Positions 12,862-21,177 of a stretch of DNA of 64,000 bases are shown in pieces; within the stretch, counting starts at the first letter, position 1; every line of letters starts with the position of its first letter. The translations under genes were made by a program, and so were the position numbers. Where the stretch lies: positions 1,054,001 through 1,118,000 of the forward strand of contig NZ_CP101988.1 in assembly GCF_024508335.1 (NCBI RefSeq), written 5' to 3'. Source of the DNA: Cellulomonas chengniuliangii. GTDB taxonomy: Bacteria; Actinomycetota; Actinomycetes; Actinomycetales; Cellulomonadaceae. The notes under the pieces are model-generated. The model was not told where the DNA came from, did not search any database, and saw only the letters and a list, made by a program, of their open reading frames with translations.

Positions 12862-13617
12862 GTGAGACGCTTCGAGGGGCAGGTCGCCGTCGTGACCGGC
12901 GCGAGCCGGGGCATCGGGCTCAGCATCGCGGAGCGGCTCGTCTCCGAGGGCGCCCAGGTGGTCATCACCGCACGAGACGAGGGCGCGCTGCGCGAGGCGG
13001 CGGTCAGCCTCGGCGCCCCGGAGGCCGTCCACCACGTCGCCGGTCGGGCCGACGACCCGGAGCACCGCGCCGCCGTGCTCGACCTCGTGGACCGGGAGCT
13101 CGGGCGGCTCGACCTGCTCGTGAACAACGCCGGGGTGAACCCGGCCTACGGGCCCGCGCTCGAGATCGACTCCGCGGTGGTCCGCAAGATCCTGGACGTC
13201 AACGTGGTGAGCGCCCTCGAGTGGTCGCGTGACGCCGTGGCGCACGGCCTGGCCGATGGGGACGGGGGCGCCATCGTCAACATCGCCTCGATCGCCGGAC
13301 TCACGGCCAGCCCGGGCATCGCGTTCTACGGGGTGTCCAAGGCCGCGCTCATCTCGCTGACCACCCAGCTCGCCTTCGAGCTCGCGCCGCGGGTGCGCGT
13401 CAACGCCGTGGCCCCCGCGGTGGTCAAGACCGACTTCGCCCGCGCCCTGTACGCAGGACGGGAGGAGCAGGTCGCCGCGTCCTATCCTCTTGCCAGGCTG
13501 GGGACGCCGACGGACGTGTCGGGGCCCGTGGCGTTCCTGCTGTCGCGGGACGCCGGCTGGATCACCGGGCAGACGATCGTCATCGACGGCGGCGGCTCGA
13601 TCAGCCCGGTCTCCTGA
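12862..13617 (+). CDS. SDR family NAD(P)-dependent oxidoreductase
   Basis: A 251-residue classical short-chain dehydrogenase. It has the Rossmann cofactor motif TGASRGIG (12-19), NNAG (88-91), and the catalytic Ser143, Tyr156 and Lys160 (YGVSK). GTG at 12862 is chosen because AGAGGAG precedes it and the protein then begins at the usual distance from the cofactor motif. The gene heads the operon SDR-TetR-quinone oxidoreductase-SDR, just behind operator A. The substrate cannot be read from sequence. Context suggests a hydroxyacyl-CoA or alcohol intermediate of an acyl-CoA pathway; FabG-like 3-oxoacyl reductase is an alternative. Confidence 0.85.
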   Translation: MRRFEGQVAVVTGASRGIGLSIAERLVSEGAQVVITARDEGALREAAVSLGAPEAVHHVAGRADDPEHRAAVLDLVDRELGRLDLLVNNAGVNPAYGPALEIDSAVVRKILDVNVVSALEWSRDAVAHGLADGDGGAIVNIASIAGLTASPGIAFYGVSKAALISLTTQLAFELAPRVRVNAVAPAVVKTDFARALYAGREEQVAASYPLARLGTPTDVSGPVAFLLSRDAGWITGQTIVIDGGGSISPVS

Positions 13618-13632
13618 GGAAGGACAACCCCC

Positions 13633-14229
13633 GTGAAGAACTCGAGCGTCCAGGACAGCGTCAAGAAGGCCGCTGTCGACCTGTTCGCGACCCAGGGCTA
13701 CGCGACGACCTCCGTTCAGCAGATCGTCGAGGCCGCGGGCGTCACCAAGGGTGCGATGTACCACTACTTCCGCTCCAAGGACGACCTGCTGTTCGCCATC
13801 TACGAGCAGCTGCTCACGCTGCAGGGCGAGCGCCTGTCCCAGATCGTCGACAGCGGGCTGCCGACCCAGGAGACCCTGCGCGCGGTGTGCGTCGACGTCA
13901 TCGAGACGTCGATCGACTACCTGCCCGAGGGCACCGTCTTCTTCCGGTCCGTCCACATGCTCTCGGACGAGCGGCAGGAGGAGGTCAAGCGCAGGCGCCG
14001 GAAGTACCACGACGACTTCTCCTCCATCATCGAGCGCGGTCAGCGCGAGGGCGTCTACCGGGCCGACGTGCCGCGAGCCGTCCTAGTGGCGCACTTCTTC
14101 TCCGACGTGCACTACCTGTCGCACTGGTACTCGCCGGCCGGCCCTGAGAGCAAGGGCAAGATCGCCGCACAGATCACCGACCTCTTCCTGGACAGCCTCA
14201 GCGCCGACGCGCCAGCCCGGCGGCGATGA
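13633..14229 (+). CDS. TetR/AcrR family regulator, candidate binder of the ATACCG palindromes
   Basis: A 198-residue TetR regulator with GTG start. The N-terminal HTH (about residues 8-52) contains AVDLFATQGYATTSVQQI, then EAAGVTKGAMYHYFRSKDDL, the classical TetR signature. The all-helical C-terminal ligand domain includes VFFRSVHMLSDERQEEV. It is the second gene of an operon whose promoter carries operator A. The same operator stands before three other acyl-CoA-related operons, so this protein is the best local candidate for their common repressor, with an acyl-CoA or related thioester as probable inducer. That link is an inference; the second TetR (25835-26500) has a different palindrome of its own. 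It overlaps the next gene by four bases. Confidence 0.85.
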   Translation: MKNSSVQDSVKKAAVDLFATQGYATTSVQQIVEAAGVTKGAMYHYFRSKDDLLFAIYEQLLTLQGERLSQIVDSGLPTQETLRAVCVDVIETSIDYLPEGTVFFRSVHMLSDERQEEVKRRRRKYHDDFSSIIERGQREGVYRADVPRAVLVAHFFSDVHYLSHWYSPAGPESKGKIAAQITDLFLDSLSADAPARRR

Positions 14230-15206
14230 TGCGCGCCTGGCGGGTCGAGGCCCATGGCGAGCCGCGCGACGTGCTGCGTCTGGTGGACGTCGACCGCCAG
14301 GCGCCGGGCCCTGGCCAGGTGCTGGTGCGGGCCCTCGCCGTGGCCGCCAACTTCCCCGACGTGCTGCTCGCCCGTGGCGAGTACCAGGTGAGGCCGGCGC
14401 TGCCGTTCGTGCCCGGTATCGAGCTGTGCGGGGAGGTCGTGGCCACCGGGGACGGGGTGGGACATCTCGTGCCGGGGCAGCGCGTGGTGGGGTCGCGCAT
14501 CGGCGTGCTGGCGGAGTACGCCGTGCTCGACGCGGCGCTGGTGTTCCCGGCCCCCGAGCAGTTGAGCGACGCCGAGGCGGCAGCCCTGTACATCGGGCAC
14601 CAGACCGGGCACTTCGGCCTCCACCGCAGGGCGCGGATCCAGCCCGGCGAGACGCTGCTGGTGCACGCCGCCGCAGGGGGAGTGGGCACGGCCGCCGTGC
14701 AGCTCGGCAAGGCGGCCGGGGCCCAGGTGATCGGCGTCGTCGGCAACGCCGCCAAGGTCGAGGTGGCGCGGGCCGCGGGCGCGGACGTCGTGGTGGACCG
14801 CAGCGCCGAGGACTTCGTCGAGGCGGTCGGGGAGGCCACCGGGGGACGAGGCGCGGATGTCGTCTACGACCCGGTGGGCGGGGACTCGTTCGACCGGTCG
14901 ACGCGGTGCGTGGCGTTCGAGGGGCGGATCGTGGTGGTGGGCTTCGCGGGCGGCGTGATCCAGACGATGCGGCCGAGCCACGCCCTGCTGAAGAACTACG
15001 CGGTGCTCGGCCTCTACTGGGGGCTGTACGCGGAGCGCCGCCCCGACCTGGTCGCCGCGACGCATCGCGAGCTGACCCGCCTGGCGGCCGAAGGGCTGGT
15101 GCGGCCGGTGGTGCGTCAGGTCGTCCCCTTCGAGCAGGCCGCGGACGCGATCCAGCAGCTGGCAGACGGCACGACGGTCGGCCGGGTGGTCATCGCCGTG
15201 GCGTGA
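14226..15206 (+). CDS. NADPH:quinone oxidoreductase family protein (zinc-free MDR)
   Basis: A 326-residue medium-chain dehydrogenase/reductase without the zinc-binding cysteines of alcohol dehydrogenases. The GroES-like N-terminal domain contains VAANFPDVLLARGEYQ and PFVPGIELCGEV. The Rossmann domain has HAAAGGVGTAAVQLGKAAGA near 155. This pattern is typical of QOR-type enzymes, which reduce quinones or enone/enoyl substrates with NADPH. The ATG overlaps the TetR stop (ATGATG), so it is translationally coupled. In this operon it may act on an enoyl intermediate, but that is inference. Confidence 0.85.
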   Translation: MMRAWRVEAHGEPRDVLRLVDVDRQAPGPGQVLVRALAVAANFPDVLLARGEYQVRPALPFVPGIELCGEVVATGDGVGHLVPGQRVVGSRIGVLAEYAVLDAALVFPAPEQLSDAEAAALYIGHQTGHFGLHRRARIQPGETLLVHAAAGGVGTAAVQLGKAAGAQVIGVVGNAAKVEVARAAGADVVVDRSAEDFVEAVGEATGGRGADVVYDPVGGDSFDRSTRCVAFEGRIVVVGFAGGVIQTMRPSHALLKNYAVLGLYWGLYAERRPDLVAATHRELTRLAAEGLVRPVVRQVVPFEQAADAIQQLADGTTVGRVVIAVA

Positions 15207-15259
15207 CGACGACGGCGGCCCGGTCAGGGCGCGCCGCGACCAACCGGGAGGGGTGCGCA

Positions 15260-15994
15260 GTGGGACGACTCGACGGCAAGGTCGCCATCGTGACGGGGGG
15301 ATCCCGCGGGCTCGGGGCCGCCTACGCCCGGGCGATGGTCCGGGAGGGCGCCCGGGTGGTGGTGGCCGACGTGCTCGACGACGAGGGCAAGCTGCTCGCC
15401 GACGAGCTGGGCGAGGCGGCGATCTTCCACCACCTCGACGTGACGGCGGAGGCCGGGTGGTCGGCCGTGGTCCGGGCCGTCGAGCAGATGTGGGGGCCGG
15501 CGGACGTGCTGGTCAACAACGCCGGGATCGCGACGGCCGGGTCGATCGAGTCGTACTCGCTCGCGAGCTGGAACGCGACGCTGGCGGTGAACGTCACGGG
15601 AGTGTTCCTGGGCGTCAAGGCGGTGGTGCCCGGCATGAAGGGGCTGGGCCGCGGCTCCATCATCAACGTGTCCTCGGTCGAGGGGCTCCGGGGGAGCGCG
15701 GCGCTCCACGGCTACGTGGCGAGCAAGTTCGCGGTGCGCGGGCTGACCAAGTCCGTCGCGATGGAGGTGGGGAAGCACGGCATCCGCGTGAACTCGATCC
15801 ACCCGGGGTTCATCACCAGCGCGATGACGGAGCGGCTCGACCCGGAGCACCTGCCGATCCCCCTCGGCCGGCCGGCGGCCCCCGAGGAGGTCGCGGGGAC
15901 GGTGGTGTTCCTGGCGAGCGACGAGTCCTCGTACTCGACGGGGGCCGAGTTCGTGGTGGACGGCGGGCTCGTCGCCGGGGTCGGGCACCGCTAA
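15260..15994 (+). CDS. SDR family oxidoreductase
   Basis: A 244-residue classical SDR with TGGSRGLG (12-19), NNAG (86-89), Ser139 (NVSS), Tyr152 and Lys156 (YVASK), and HPGFITSAM after the catalytic region. It is most like the 3-alpha/20-beta-hydroxysteroid dehydrogenase and glucose 1-dehydrogenase subgroup, which says little about the true substrate. GGGAGGGG lies six bases before the GTG. It is the last gene of the operator-A operon; operator B and the liv promoter follow. Confidence 0.85.
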   Translation: MGRLDGKVAIVTGGSRGLGAAYARAMVREGARVVVADVLDDEGKLLADELGEAAIFHHLDVTAEAGWSAVVRAVEQMWGPADVLVNNAGIATAGSIESYSLASWNATLAVNVTGVFLGVKAVVPGMKGLGRGSIINVSSVEGLRGSAALHGYVASKFAVRGLTKSVAMEVGKHGIRVNSIHPGFITSAMTERLDPEHLPIPLGRPAAPEEVAGTVVFLASDESSYSTGAEFVVDGGLVAGVGHR

Positions 15995-16062
15995 AGGGCT
16001 GTCGCCCGACCGTCCGACCGTCCGGCCCTCCGGCGCGAAGGGCACGGTTCGGTCACGACAAC

Positions 16063-16091
16063 ATACCGTCTAGTCGGTTTCTTGCTAGGGT
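16063..16091 (+). promoter_or_regulatory. operator B and promoter of the liv operon
   Basis: ATACCGTCTAGTCGGTTT at 16063-16080 matches operators A and C at all positions except the variable centre. A -10 TAGGGT is at 16086-16091, so the operator occupies the -35 and spacer, where a bound repressor would block RNA polymerase. Start of transcription is expected near 16098, 23 bases before livG. Confidence 0.8.
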
Positions 16092-16120
16092 GGGCCCACG
16101 ACCGACACGACGAGGTGTTC

Positions 16121-16945
16121 ATGTCCCGCAGCGCGGCCCCGGCCACAGCCGCCACCACACGGCTCTCGCTCCACGACGTCAGCGTGCGGTTCGGCGGCGT
16201 GGTGGCGCTCGACCACGTGGACCTGACCGTCTCGGACGGCGAGGTGGTCGGCCTCATCGGGCCCAACGGCGCCGGCAAGACGACCCTGTTCAACGTCGTG
16301 TGCGGCATCGTGCGACCGACTTCCGGCGAGGTGCGGATCGGCGCCTCGTCGCGGCCGCCGGTCACCCACCGGCTCGTCCGGGACGGCGTGGCCCGCACCT
16401 TGCAAGGGCTCGGGCTGTTCGCCGGGCTGACCGTGCGGGCCAACGTCATGGCAGGGCTCAGCACCGCGGCGCCCGGCATGCTCGCCGCCGCCCTGGGGGC
16501 TCCACGGGCTGCCAGGCACGAGCGGACGGCGGAGCGGCGGGCCGATGACGCCCTCGACGCGCTCGGCATCCGCGACACCGCGGGACGGCTGCCAGGGGAC
16601 CTCCCGTACCCCGTGCGGAAGCGCGTCGCGCTGGCCCGCGCGTTGGTCAGCGATCCGGCGCTGCTGCTGCTCGACGAGCCGGCCGGCGGCCTCGGCGCCG
16701 CTGACATCACCGAGCTCGCGCAGACCGTCCGCGATCTCGCCGCCACCCGCGGGTGCGCGATCCTGCTGGTCGAGCACCACGTCGACCTGGTCATGTCGCT
16801 GTGCGACCGCGTCGCTGTGCTCGACTTCGGACGGCTCATCGCCGACGCGACGCCCGCCGAGGTCCAATCCGACCCCGCCGTGGTCGAGGCCTACCTGGGG
16901 ATCGAGGCCGACGTGGCCCCGCACGGCGGGGGAGGACCACGATGA
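16121..16945 (+). CDS. branched-chain-type ABC transporter ATPase, LivG-like
   Basis: A 274-residue ATPase of the HAAT (LivFGHMK) importer family. Walker A GPNGAGKT is at 47-54 and Walker B is LLLLDEPAGG. The position of the ABC signature reads LPYPVRKRVALARAL, so the usual GGQ-type core is altered; LivG proteins vary here but this is a marked change. The ATG at 16121 follows GAGG and fits the domain start. First gene of a five-gene operon with overlapping stops and starts. The real substrate need not be an amino acid: operator B ties the importer to the acyl-CoA genes, so an organic acid is plausible. Confidence 0.88.
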   Translation: MSRSAAPATAATTRLSLHDVSVRFGGVVALDHVDLTVSDGEVVGLIGPNGAGKTTLFNVVCGIVRPTSGEVRIGASSRPPVTHRLVRDGVARTLQGLGLFAGLTVRANVMAGLSTAAPGMLAAALGAPRAARHERTAERRADDALDALGIRDTAGRLPGDLPYPVRKRVALARALVSDPALLLLDEPAGGLGAADITELAQTVRDLAATRGCAILLVEHHVDLVMSLCDRVAVLDFGRLIADATPAEVQSDPAVVEAYLGIEADVAPHGGGGPR

Positions 16946-17703
16946 CCGCGCCGACGGCGGCGCCCGGCGGCGGGCGGACGGGAGGCGGGCATCCGTTGCT
17001 CGACGTCGCCGGCCTCACCGCCGGGTACGGCGCCTCCCCGGTGCTGCGCGACGTGACGCTCCAAGTGCCGGCCGGCGACATCGTCGCGGTCGTGGGGGCG
17101 AACGGCGCGGGCAAGACGACGCTCCTGCGCGCGCTGTCCGGACTGGTGCGGCCCACCGCGGGGACCGCGCTCCTGGACGGGCAGGACCTGCTCGCGGCGC
17201 CCGTCGAGCAGAGGGTCCGCGCCGGCCTCGCCCACGTCCCCGAGGGGCACGGTGTGATCGTCGAGCTGACCGTCGACGAGAACCTGCGGCTGGGCGGCCT
17301 GTGGCGCGCCGGCGGACGGGACCTGCGGGCCGCCGTCGACGAGGTCTACGCCCTGTTCGAGCCGCTGGCCCGCCGCGCCGCCAGCCCGGGCCACCAGCTC
17401 TCCGGGGGTGAGCGGCAGATGCTCGCCGTGGGACGAGCCCTGGTGGCGGGCCCGCGGCTGCTCCTGCTCGACGAGCCCTCGCTGGGCCTGGCGCCCCGGG
17501 TCGTCGCCGACATCATGACGATGCTGCGCCGGCTCTGCGACGAGCGCGGGCTCACCATCCTGCTCGTCGAGCAGAACGTGCGCAGCGCGCTGTCGGTCGC
17601 CGACCACGGCGTCGTGCTGCACCTCGGCCAGGTCGTCGCCACCCGCCCCGCGCGCTCGCTGCTCCACGACGACGCGCTCCGCCACGCCTACCTGGGGTTC
17701 TGA
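16942..17703 (+). CDS. branched-chain-type ABC transporter ATPase, LivF-like
   Basis: A 253-residue ATPase with Walker A GANGAGKT, a canonical signature LSGGERQMLAVGRAL, Walker B LLLLDEPSLGL and the switch histidine replaced by the LivF-typical VEQN. The ATG overlaps the livG stop by four bases. LivF and LivG form the asymmetric nucleotide-binding pair. The canonical signature here contrasts with the altered one in LivG. Confidence 0.9.
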   Translation: MTAPTAAPGGGRTGGGHPLLDVAGLTAGYGASPVLRDVTLQVPAGDIVAVVGANGAGKTTLLRALSGLVRPTAGTALLDGQDLLAAPVEQRVRAGLAHVPEGHGVIVELTVDENLRLGGLWRAGGRDLRAAVDEVYALFEPLARRAASPGHQLSGGERQMLAVGRALVAGPRLLLLDEPSLGLAPRVVADIMTMLRRLCDERGLTILLVEQNVRSALSVADHGVVLHLGQVVATRPARSLLHDDALRHAYLGF

Positions 17704-18581
17704 TGGACCACTTCCTGCACCTGCTGAGCAGCGGGCTCGCCCGCGGCGCCGTGTTCGCCGTCTTCGCCCTGGCCCTCGTGCTCATCTGGCGGGCGGCGCG
17801 CATCGTCAACTTCGCGCAGGGAGCCATGGCCGCGGCGACCACGTACGTCGCCTTCGCGGTCACGACGGCCACCGGCAGCTATTGGCTGGGCCTCGGCGCG
17901 GCGGTGCTGGGCGGGGCGGCGCTCGGCTTCGCCGTGGAGCGCGGGGTGATGCGGCACGTGGCTGGAAGATCCCCGCTGAACAGCGTGATCGTCGCGCTCG
18001 GCGTGGTGATGGTGCTGCAGGCGGTGCTCGGCATCGCGTTCGGCAACGACTACAAGCCGATGGCGGTGCCGTTCAGCATGGAGCCGCTGTGGGTGGCCGG
18101 GACGCCGCTGCTGTCGCCCTACGACCTGTACGTCCTGGGCGCCGTCGCGGTGCTCCTCGTGGCCTTCGGGCTGTTGTTCACGCGGACGTCGGTGGGGCTG
18201 CGGATGCGCGCCGCGGCCTTCGCCCCGGAGACGTCCCGGCTGCTCGGCGTCCCCGTCTCGCGGATGCTCACCCTCGGGTGGGCGCTCTCGGCAGCCGTCG
18301 GCGCCCTCGCCGCGGTGCTCGTCATCCCCACCGAGCTGGGGCTCAACCCCCACGCGACCGACACCCTGTTCGTCTACGCGTTCACGGTGGCGATCGTCGG
18401 GGGCCTCGACTCCCCGGTGGGCGCGGCCCTGGGCGGTCTGGCGGTGGGGGTGCTGCTCAGCATGGTGACCGGCTACCTCGGCTCGACTCTCGCGCCGATC
18501 GCCGTGCTGGCGCTCCTCGTGGTCGTGCTGATCGCGCGGCCCTCAGGGATCTTCAGCGCGAGGCAGGTGAGGCAGGCATGA
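17703..18581 (+). CDS. branched-chain-type ABC transporter permease, LivH-like
   Basis: A 292-residue integral membrane protein with about eight hydrophobic segments. The LivH-type motif ARIVNFAQGAM is near residue 37 and FVYAFTVAIVGGLDSPVGA near 220. The start codon shares a base with the livF stop. It forms the membrane channel with LivM. Confidence 0.9.
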   Translation: MDHFLHLLSSGLARGAVFAVFALALVLIWRAARIVNFAQGAMAAATTYVAFAVTTATGSYWLGLGAAVLGGAALGFAVERGVMRHVAGRSPLNSVIVALGVVMVLQAVLGIAFGNDYKPMAVPFSMEPLWVAGTPLLSPYDLYVLGAVAVLLVAFGLLFTRTSVGLRMRAAAFAPETSRLLGVPVSRMLTLGWALSAAVGALAAVLVIPTELGLNPHATDTLFVYAFTVAIVGGLDSPVGAALGGLAVGVLLSMVTGYLGSTLAPIAVLALLVVVLIARPSGIFSARQVRQA

Positions 18582-19714
18582 GCGCCCACGTCCCCGTCCA
18601 CGTCCACGGCTCCTGGCGGCGGCCCGGTCCGGCGACGCGACGGCTGGGCCTGACAGTGGCGGGGCTTGCGCTCGCGATCGGCGCCACCTTCGTGCTCGAG
18701 CCGTACCGCGCCTACCAGGTCGCCATCGTCGCCGCCTACTTGTGCGCCACTGCCGGCCTGACGCTCCTGGTGGGCAGGGGCGGGCAGCTGTCGCTCGGGC
18801 ACGCCGCGCTCATGGCGGCCGGGGCGTACGGGTTCGGGCTCTCCTCGAACGCGCTCAGCGCCGCAGGAGCGAGCGGCGCCGTCCGCCTGGTGGTCCCGCT
18901 GGCCGCCGGAGTCCTCGCCGCCGCGGCCCTGGGAGCGCTGCTCGGCGCCGCCGGGGCGCGGCTGCGGGGCCCGTACCTGGCCGGGCTCACGCTGGCCGTC
19001 GTGGTGGCCGTGCCCGCGATCACCAGCACGTTCTCCCGGACCCTCGGCGGTGACCGCGGCCTGTGGATCGAGATCGAGCGGCGACCCGACGCGCTGCGCC
19101 CATGGGTCGGCGCCGAGCAGTGGCAGGCGTGGGTCGCGATCACCGCGGCCGCCCTGGTGCTGCTGGTGCTCGGCAACCTCGCCTCGGGCAGCGCGGGCCG
19201 CCAGATCGCCGCGGTGCGCGACGACGAGGCCGCGGCGAGGCTCGCCGGGATCGACGTGACCCGCGTCAAGGTCGTCAGCTTCACCCTCAGCGCCGCCGCG
19301 GCGGGGCTCGGCGGCGCCGTCCTGGCGTACGTCACCCAGATCGCCAACCCAGGCGCCTACTCGCTCGTCTTCTCGTTGTTCCTTGTGGTGGCCGTGGTCA
19401 TCGGCGGGCTCGGGTCCCTCGCCGGGGCGTTCTGGGGGGCGCTGCTGCTCGTCGCGCTGCCCGAGGCCACCACCTCGATCGCCGAGACGCTCCCGGTCTC
19501 CCCGACGCTCGCCCAGCGGCTCGAGGGGAACCTCGCGCTGCTCGTCTTCGGGCTCCTGCTCATCGTGCTCATGATCGTCGCCCCGCGTGGCATCCACGGG
19601 GCGCTCGCCCGCGCCCGGGGCGCCCTGCGGCGCCGGTGGAGCGCGCGCGGCCCGGCGCCCGCCCCCGCGCCCGTCCCCGAGGGCGCGGCTGCCCGCGCGC
19701 CGACCACGGGGTGA
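18578..19714 (+). CDS. branched-chain-type ABC transporter permease, LivM-like
   Basis: A 378-residue permease. The LivM motif GGQLSLGHAALMAAGAYG follows the first membrane segments, and VVIGGLGSLAGAFWGALLL lies near 270. The last 40 residues are an Arg- and Pro/Ala-rich cytoplasmic tail. ATG at 18578 overlaps the livH stop by four bases. Confidence 0.9.
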   Translation: MSAHVPVHVHGSWRRPGPATRRLGLTVAGLALAIGATFVLEPYRAYQVAIVAAYLCATAGLTLLVGRGGQLSLGHAALMAAGAYGFGLSSNALSAAGASGAVRLVVPLAAGVLAAAALGALLGAAGARLRGPYLAGLTLAVVVAVPAITSTFSRTLGGDRGLWIEIERRPDALRPWVGAEQWQAWVAITAAALVLLVLGNLASGSAGRQIAAVRDDEAAARLAGIDVTRVKVVSFTLSAAAAGLGGAVLAYVTQIANPGAYSLVFSLFLVVAVVIGGLGSLAGAFWGALLLVALPEATTSIAETLPVSPTLAQRLEGNLALLVFGLLLIVLMIVAPRGIHGALARARGALRRRWSARGPAPAPAPVPEGAAARAPTTG

Positions 19715-19798
19715 GCCGCCTCCCGTCAGCCCCGGCCCGTCAGCCCGACCCCAGACGTCCGAACCGACCCTGACAGACCCGAGAGAAAGGTGTCACCG

Positions 19799-21103
19799 AT
19801 GACACGTCCCAGGATCGTCCAGGTGGTCGCCGCGCTCGGCGTCGCCGCGCTCCTCGCCCCGCTGCTCGCCTCGTGCAGCGGGGACGCCGACGACGGCGCG
19901 AACCAGGGCGCGGCAGAGGGGGAGCCCGCGCCCGGCGTCACCGACACCACGGTGGTGGTGGGCACGCACCACCCGCTGACCGGGCCGGCGGCGGCCGGCT
20001 ACGCGTCGATCTCCGCGGCCACCAGCGCCTACTTCGCGTACCTCAACGACAACGGCGGGGTGAACGGCCGCAGCATCGAGTACATCGTCAAGGACGACGG
20101 CTACAACCCCGCGACCACGCAGTCCGTGGTGCGCGAGCTGGTCCTCGAGGACCGTGTGTTCGCGGTGCTCAACGGCCTCGGCACGGCGCCGCACAGCGCG
20201 GTGCTGGACTTCCTCGACGAGAACGAGGTGCCCGACCTGTTCGTCGCGTCCGGCAGCCCGATCTTCAACCAGCCCGAGAAGTACCCGTGGACCTTCGGGT
20301 TCAACGCGGACTACACCGCCGAGGCCAAGGCGCTCGCGACGTACGCCCAGGAGCAGCACCCCGGCGCGACCGCGTGCCTGCTGGGCCAGGACGACGACCT
20401 CGGCGAGGACTTCGGTGCGGGCCTGCGCACCGTGCTGGGCGACGACGGCCTCGCCTCCGAGCAGGCCTACACGACGTCCAACCCCGACGTCTCGGCGCAG
20501 GTGGCCGCGATGAAGCAGGCCGGCTGCGAGGTGGTGTTCCTGGCGGCGATCAACGCGTTCAGCGCCCTGGCGGTCGGCACGGCCGCCAAGCTCGGCTACC
20601 AGCCCCAGTGGCTGTCGTCGTCGGTGGGCGGGGACTACGGCACCGTCTCGCAGTACCTCGGGGAGAACGCCGCGCTGCTCGAGGGCTTCGTCAGCGCCAA
20701 CTACCTGCCGTCCCACTTCAGCGAGACGGACGAGTGGACCACGCTGTTCCGCCAGATCAACGACGAGTACAACGAGGGGGCGCCGTTCGACGGGAACACC
20801 GTGTACGGCATGTCCGTGGGCTACCTGTTCGCCGAGGCGCTGGCGAACGCCGGTGGCACGCCGACCCGGCAGGGCATCGTCGACGCGGTGACGTCCGGGG
20901 ACCTGCGCGGCAACGGGGTGGTGCCGCTCGCGCTCTCGACGACGAACAACGGCGCCTACCAGGGGGTCCAGGTCACCGTGGTCGCGGGCGGGGTGCAGGA
21001 GTACGTCGGCGAGCCGTACACGGCGGAGGCGGGGGACGGCCCGGTGGCGCCGTACACGGGCGGCCCGGTGGCGCTCGAGGACGACGGCGTCCCGACGTCC
21101 TGA
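19799..21103 (+). CDS. HAAT-family substrate-binding lipoprotein, LivK-like
   Basis: A 434-residue type-1 periplasmic-binding protein. The signal peptide ends in a lipobox (LLASC, Cys near residue 24). VVVGTHHPLTGPAA then opens the ligand domain, followed by NGGVNGRSIEYIVKDDGY, both typical of the Peripla_BP_6 family. ATG at 19799 is preferred over GTG at 19790 because GAGAAAGG sits eight bases before it. Fifth gene of the liv operon, 84 bases after livM, and followed by a long terminator. It should set the substrate specificity of the importer. Confidence 0.9.
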   Translation: MTRPRIVQVVAALGVAALLAPLLASCSGDADDGANQGAAEGEPAPGVTDTTVVVGTHHPLTGPAAAGYASISAATSAYFAYLNDNGGVNGRSIEYIVKDDGYNPATTQSVVRELVLEDRVFAVLNGLGTAPHSAVLDFLDENEVPDLFVASGSPIFNQPEKYPWTFGFNADYTAEAKALATYAQEQHPGATACLLGQDDDLGEDFGAGLRTVLGDDGLASEQAYTTSNPDVSAQVAAMKQAGCEVVFLAAINAFSALAVGTAAKLGYQPQWLSSSVGGDYGTVSQYLGENAALLEGFVSANYLPSHFSETDEWTTLFRQINDEYNEGAPFDGNTVYGMSVGYLFAEALANAGGTPTRQGIVDAVTSGDLRGNGVVPLALSTTNNGAYQGVQVTVVAGGVQEYVGEPYTAEAGDGPVAPYTGGPVALEDDGVPTS

Positions 21104-21129
21104 CACCGCCCGGCGCGGCCCGCACACCC

Positions 21130-21170
21130 GCGGCGCCGCACGGCACAGGACCTGTGCCGTGCGGCGCCGC
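21130..21170. terminator. bidirectional terminator between livK and the acyl-CoA synthetase
   Basis: GCGGCGCCGCACGGCACAGG and its exact complement are separated by a single A, a perfect 20-bp inverted repeat. It lies between two converging genes and would serve both. Confidence 0.85.
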
Positions 21171-21177
21171 AGGCGTC

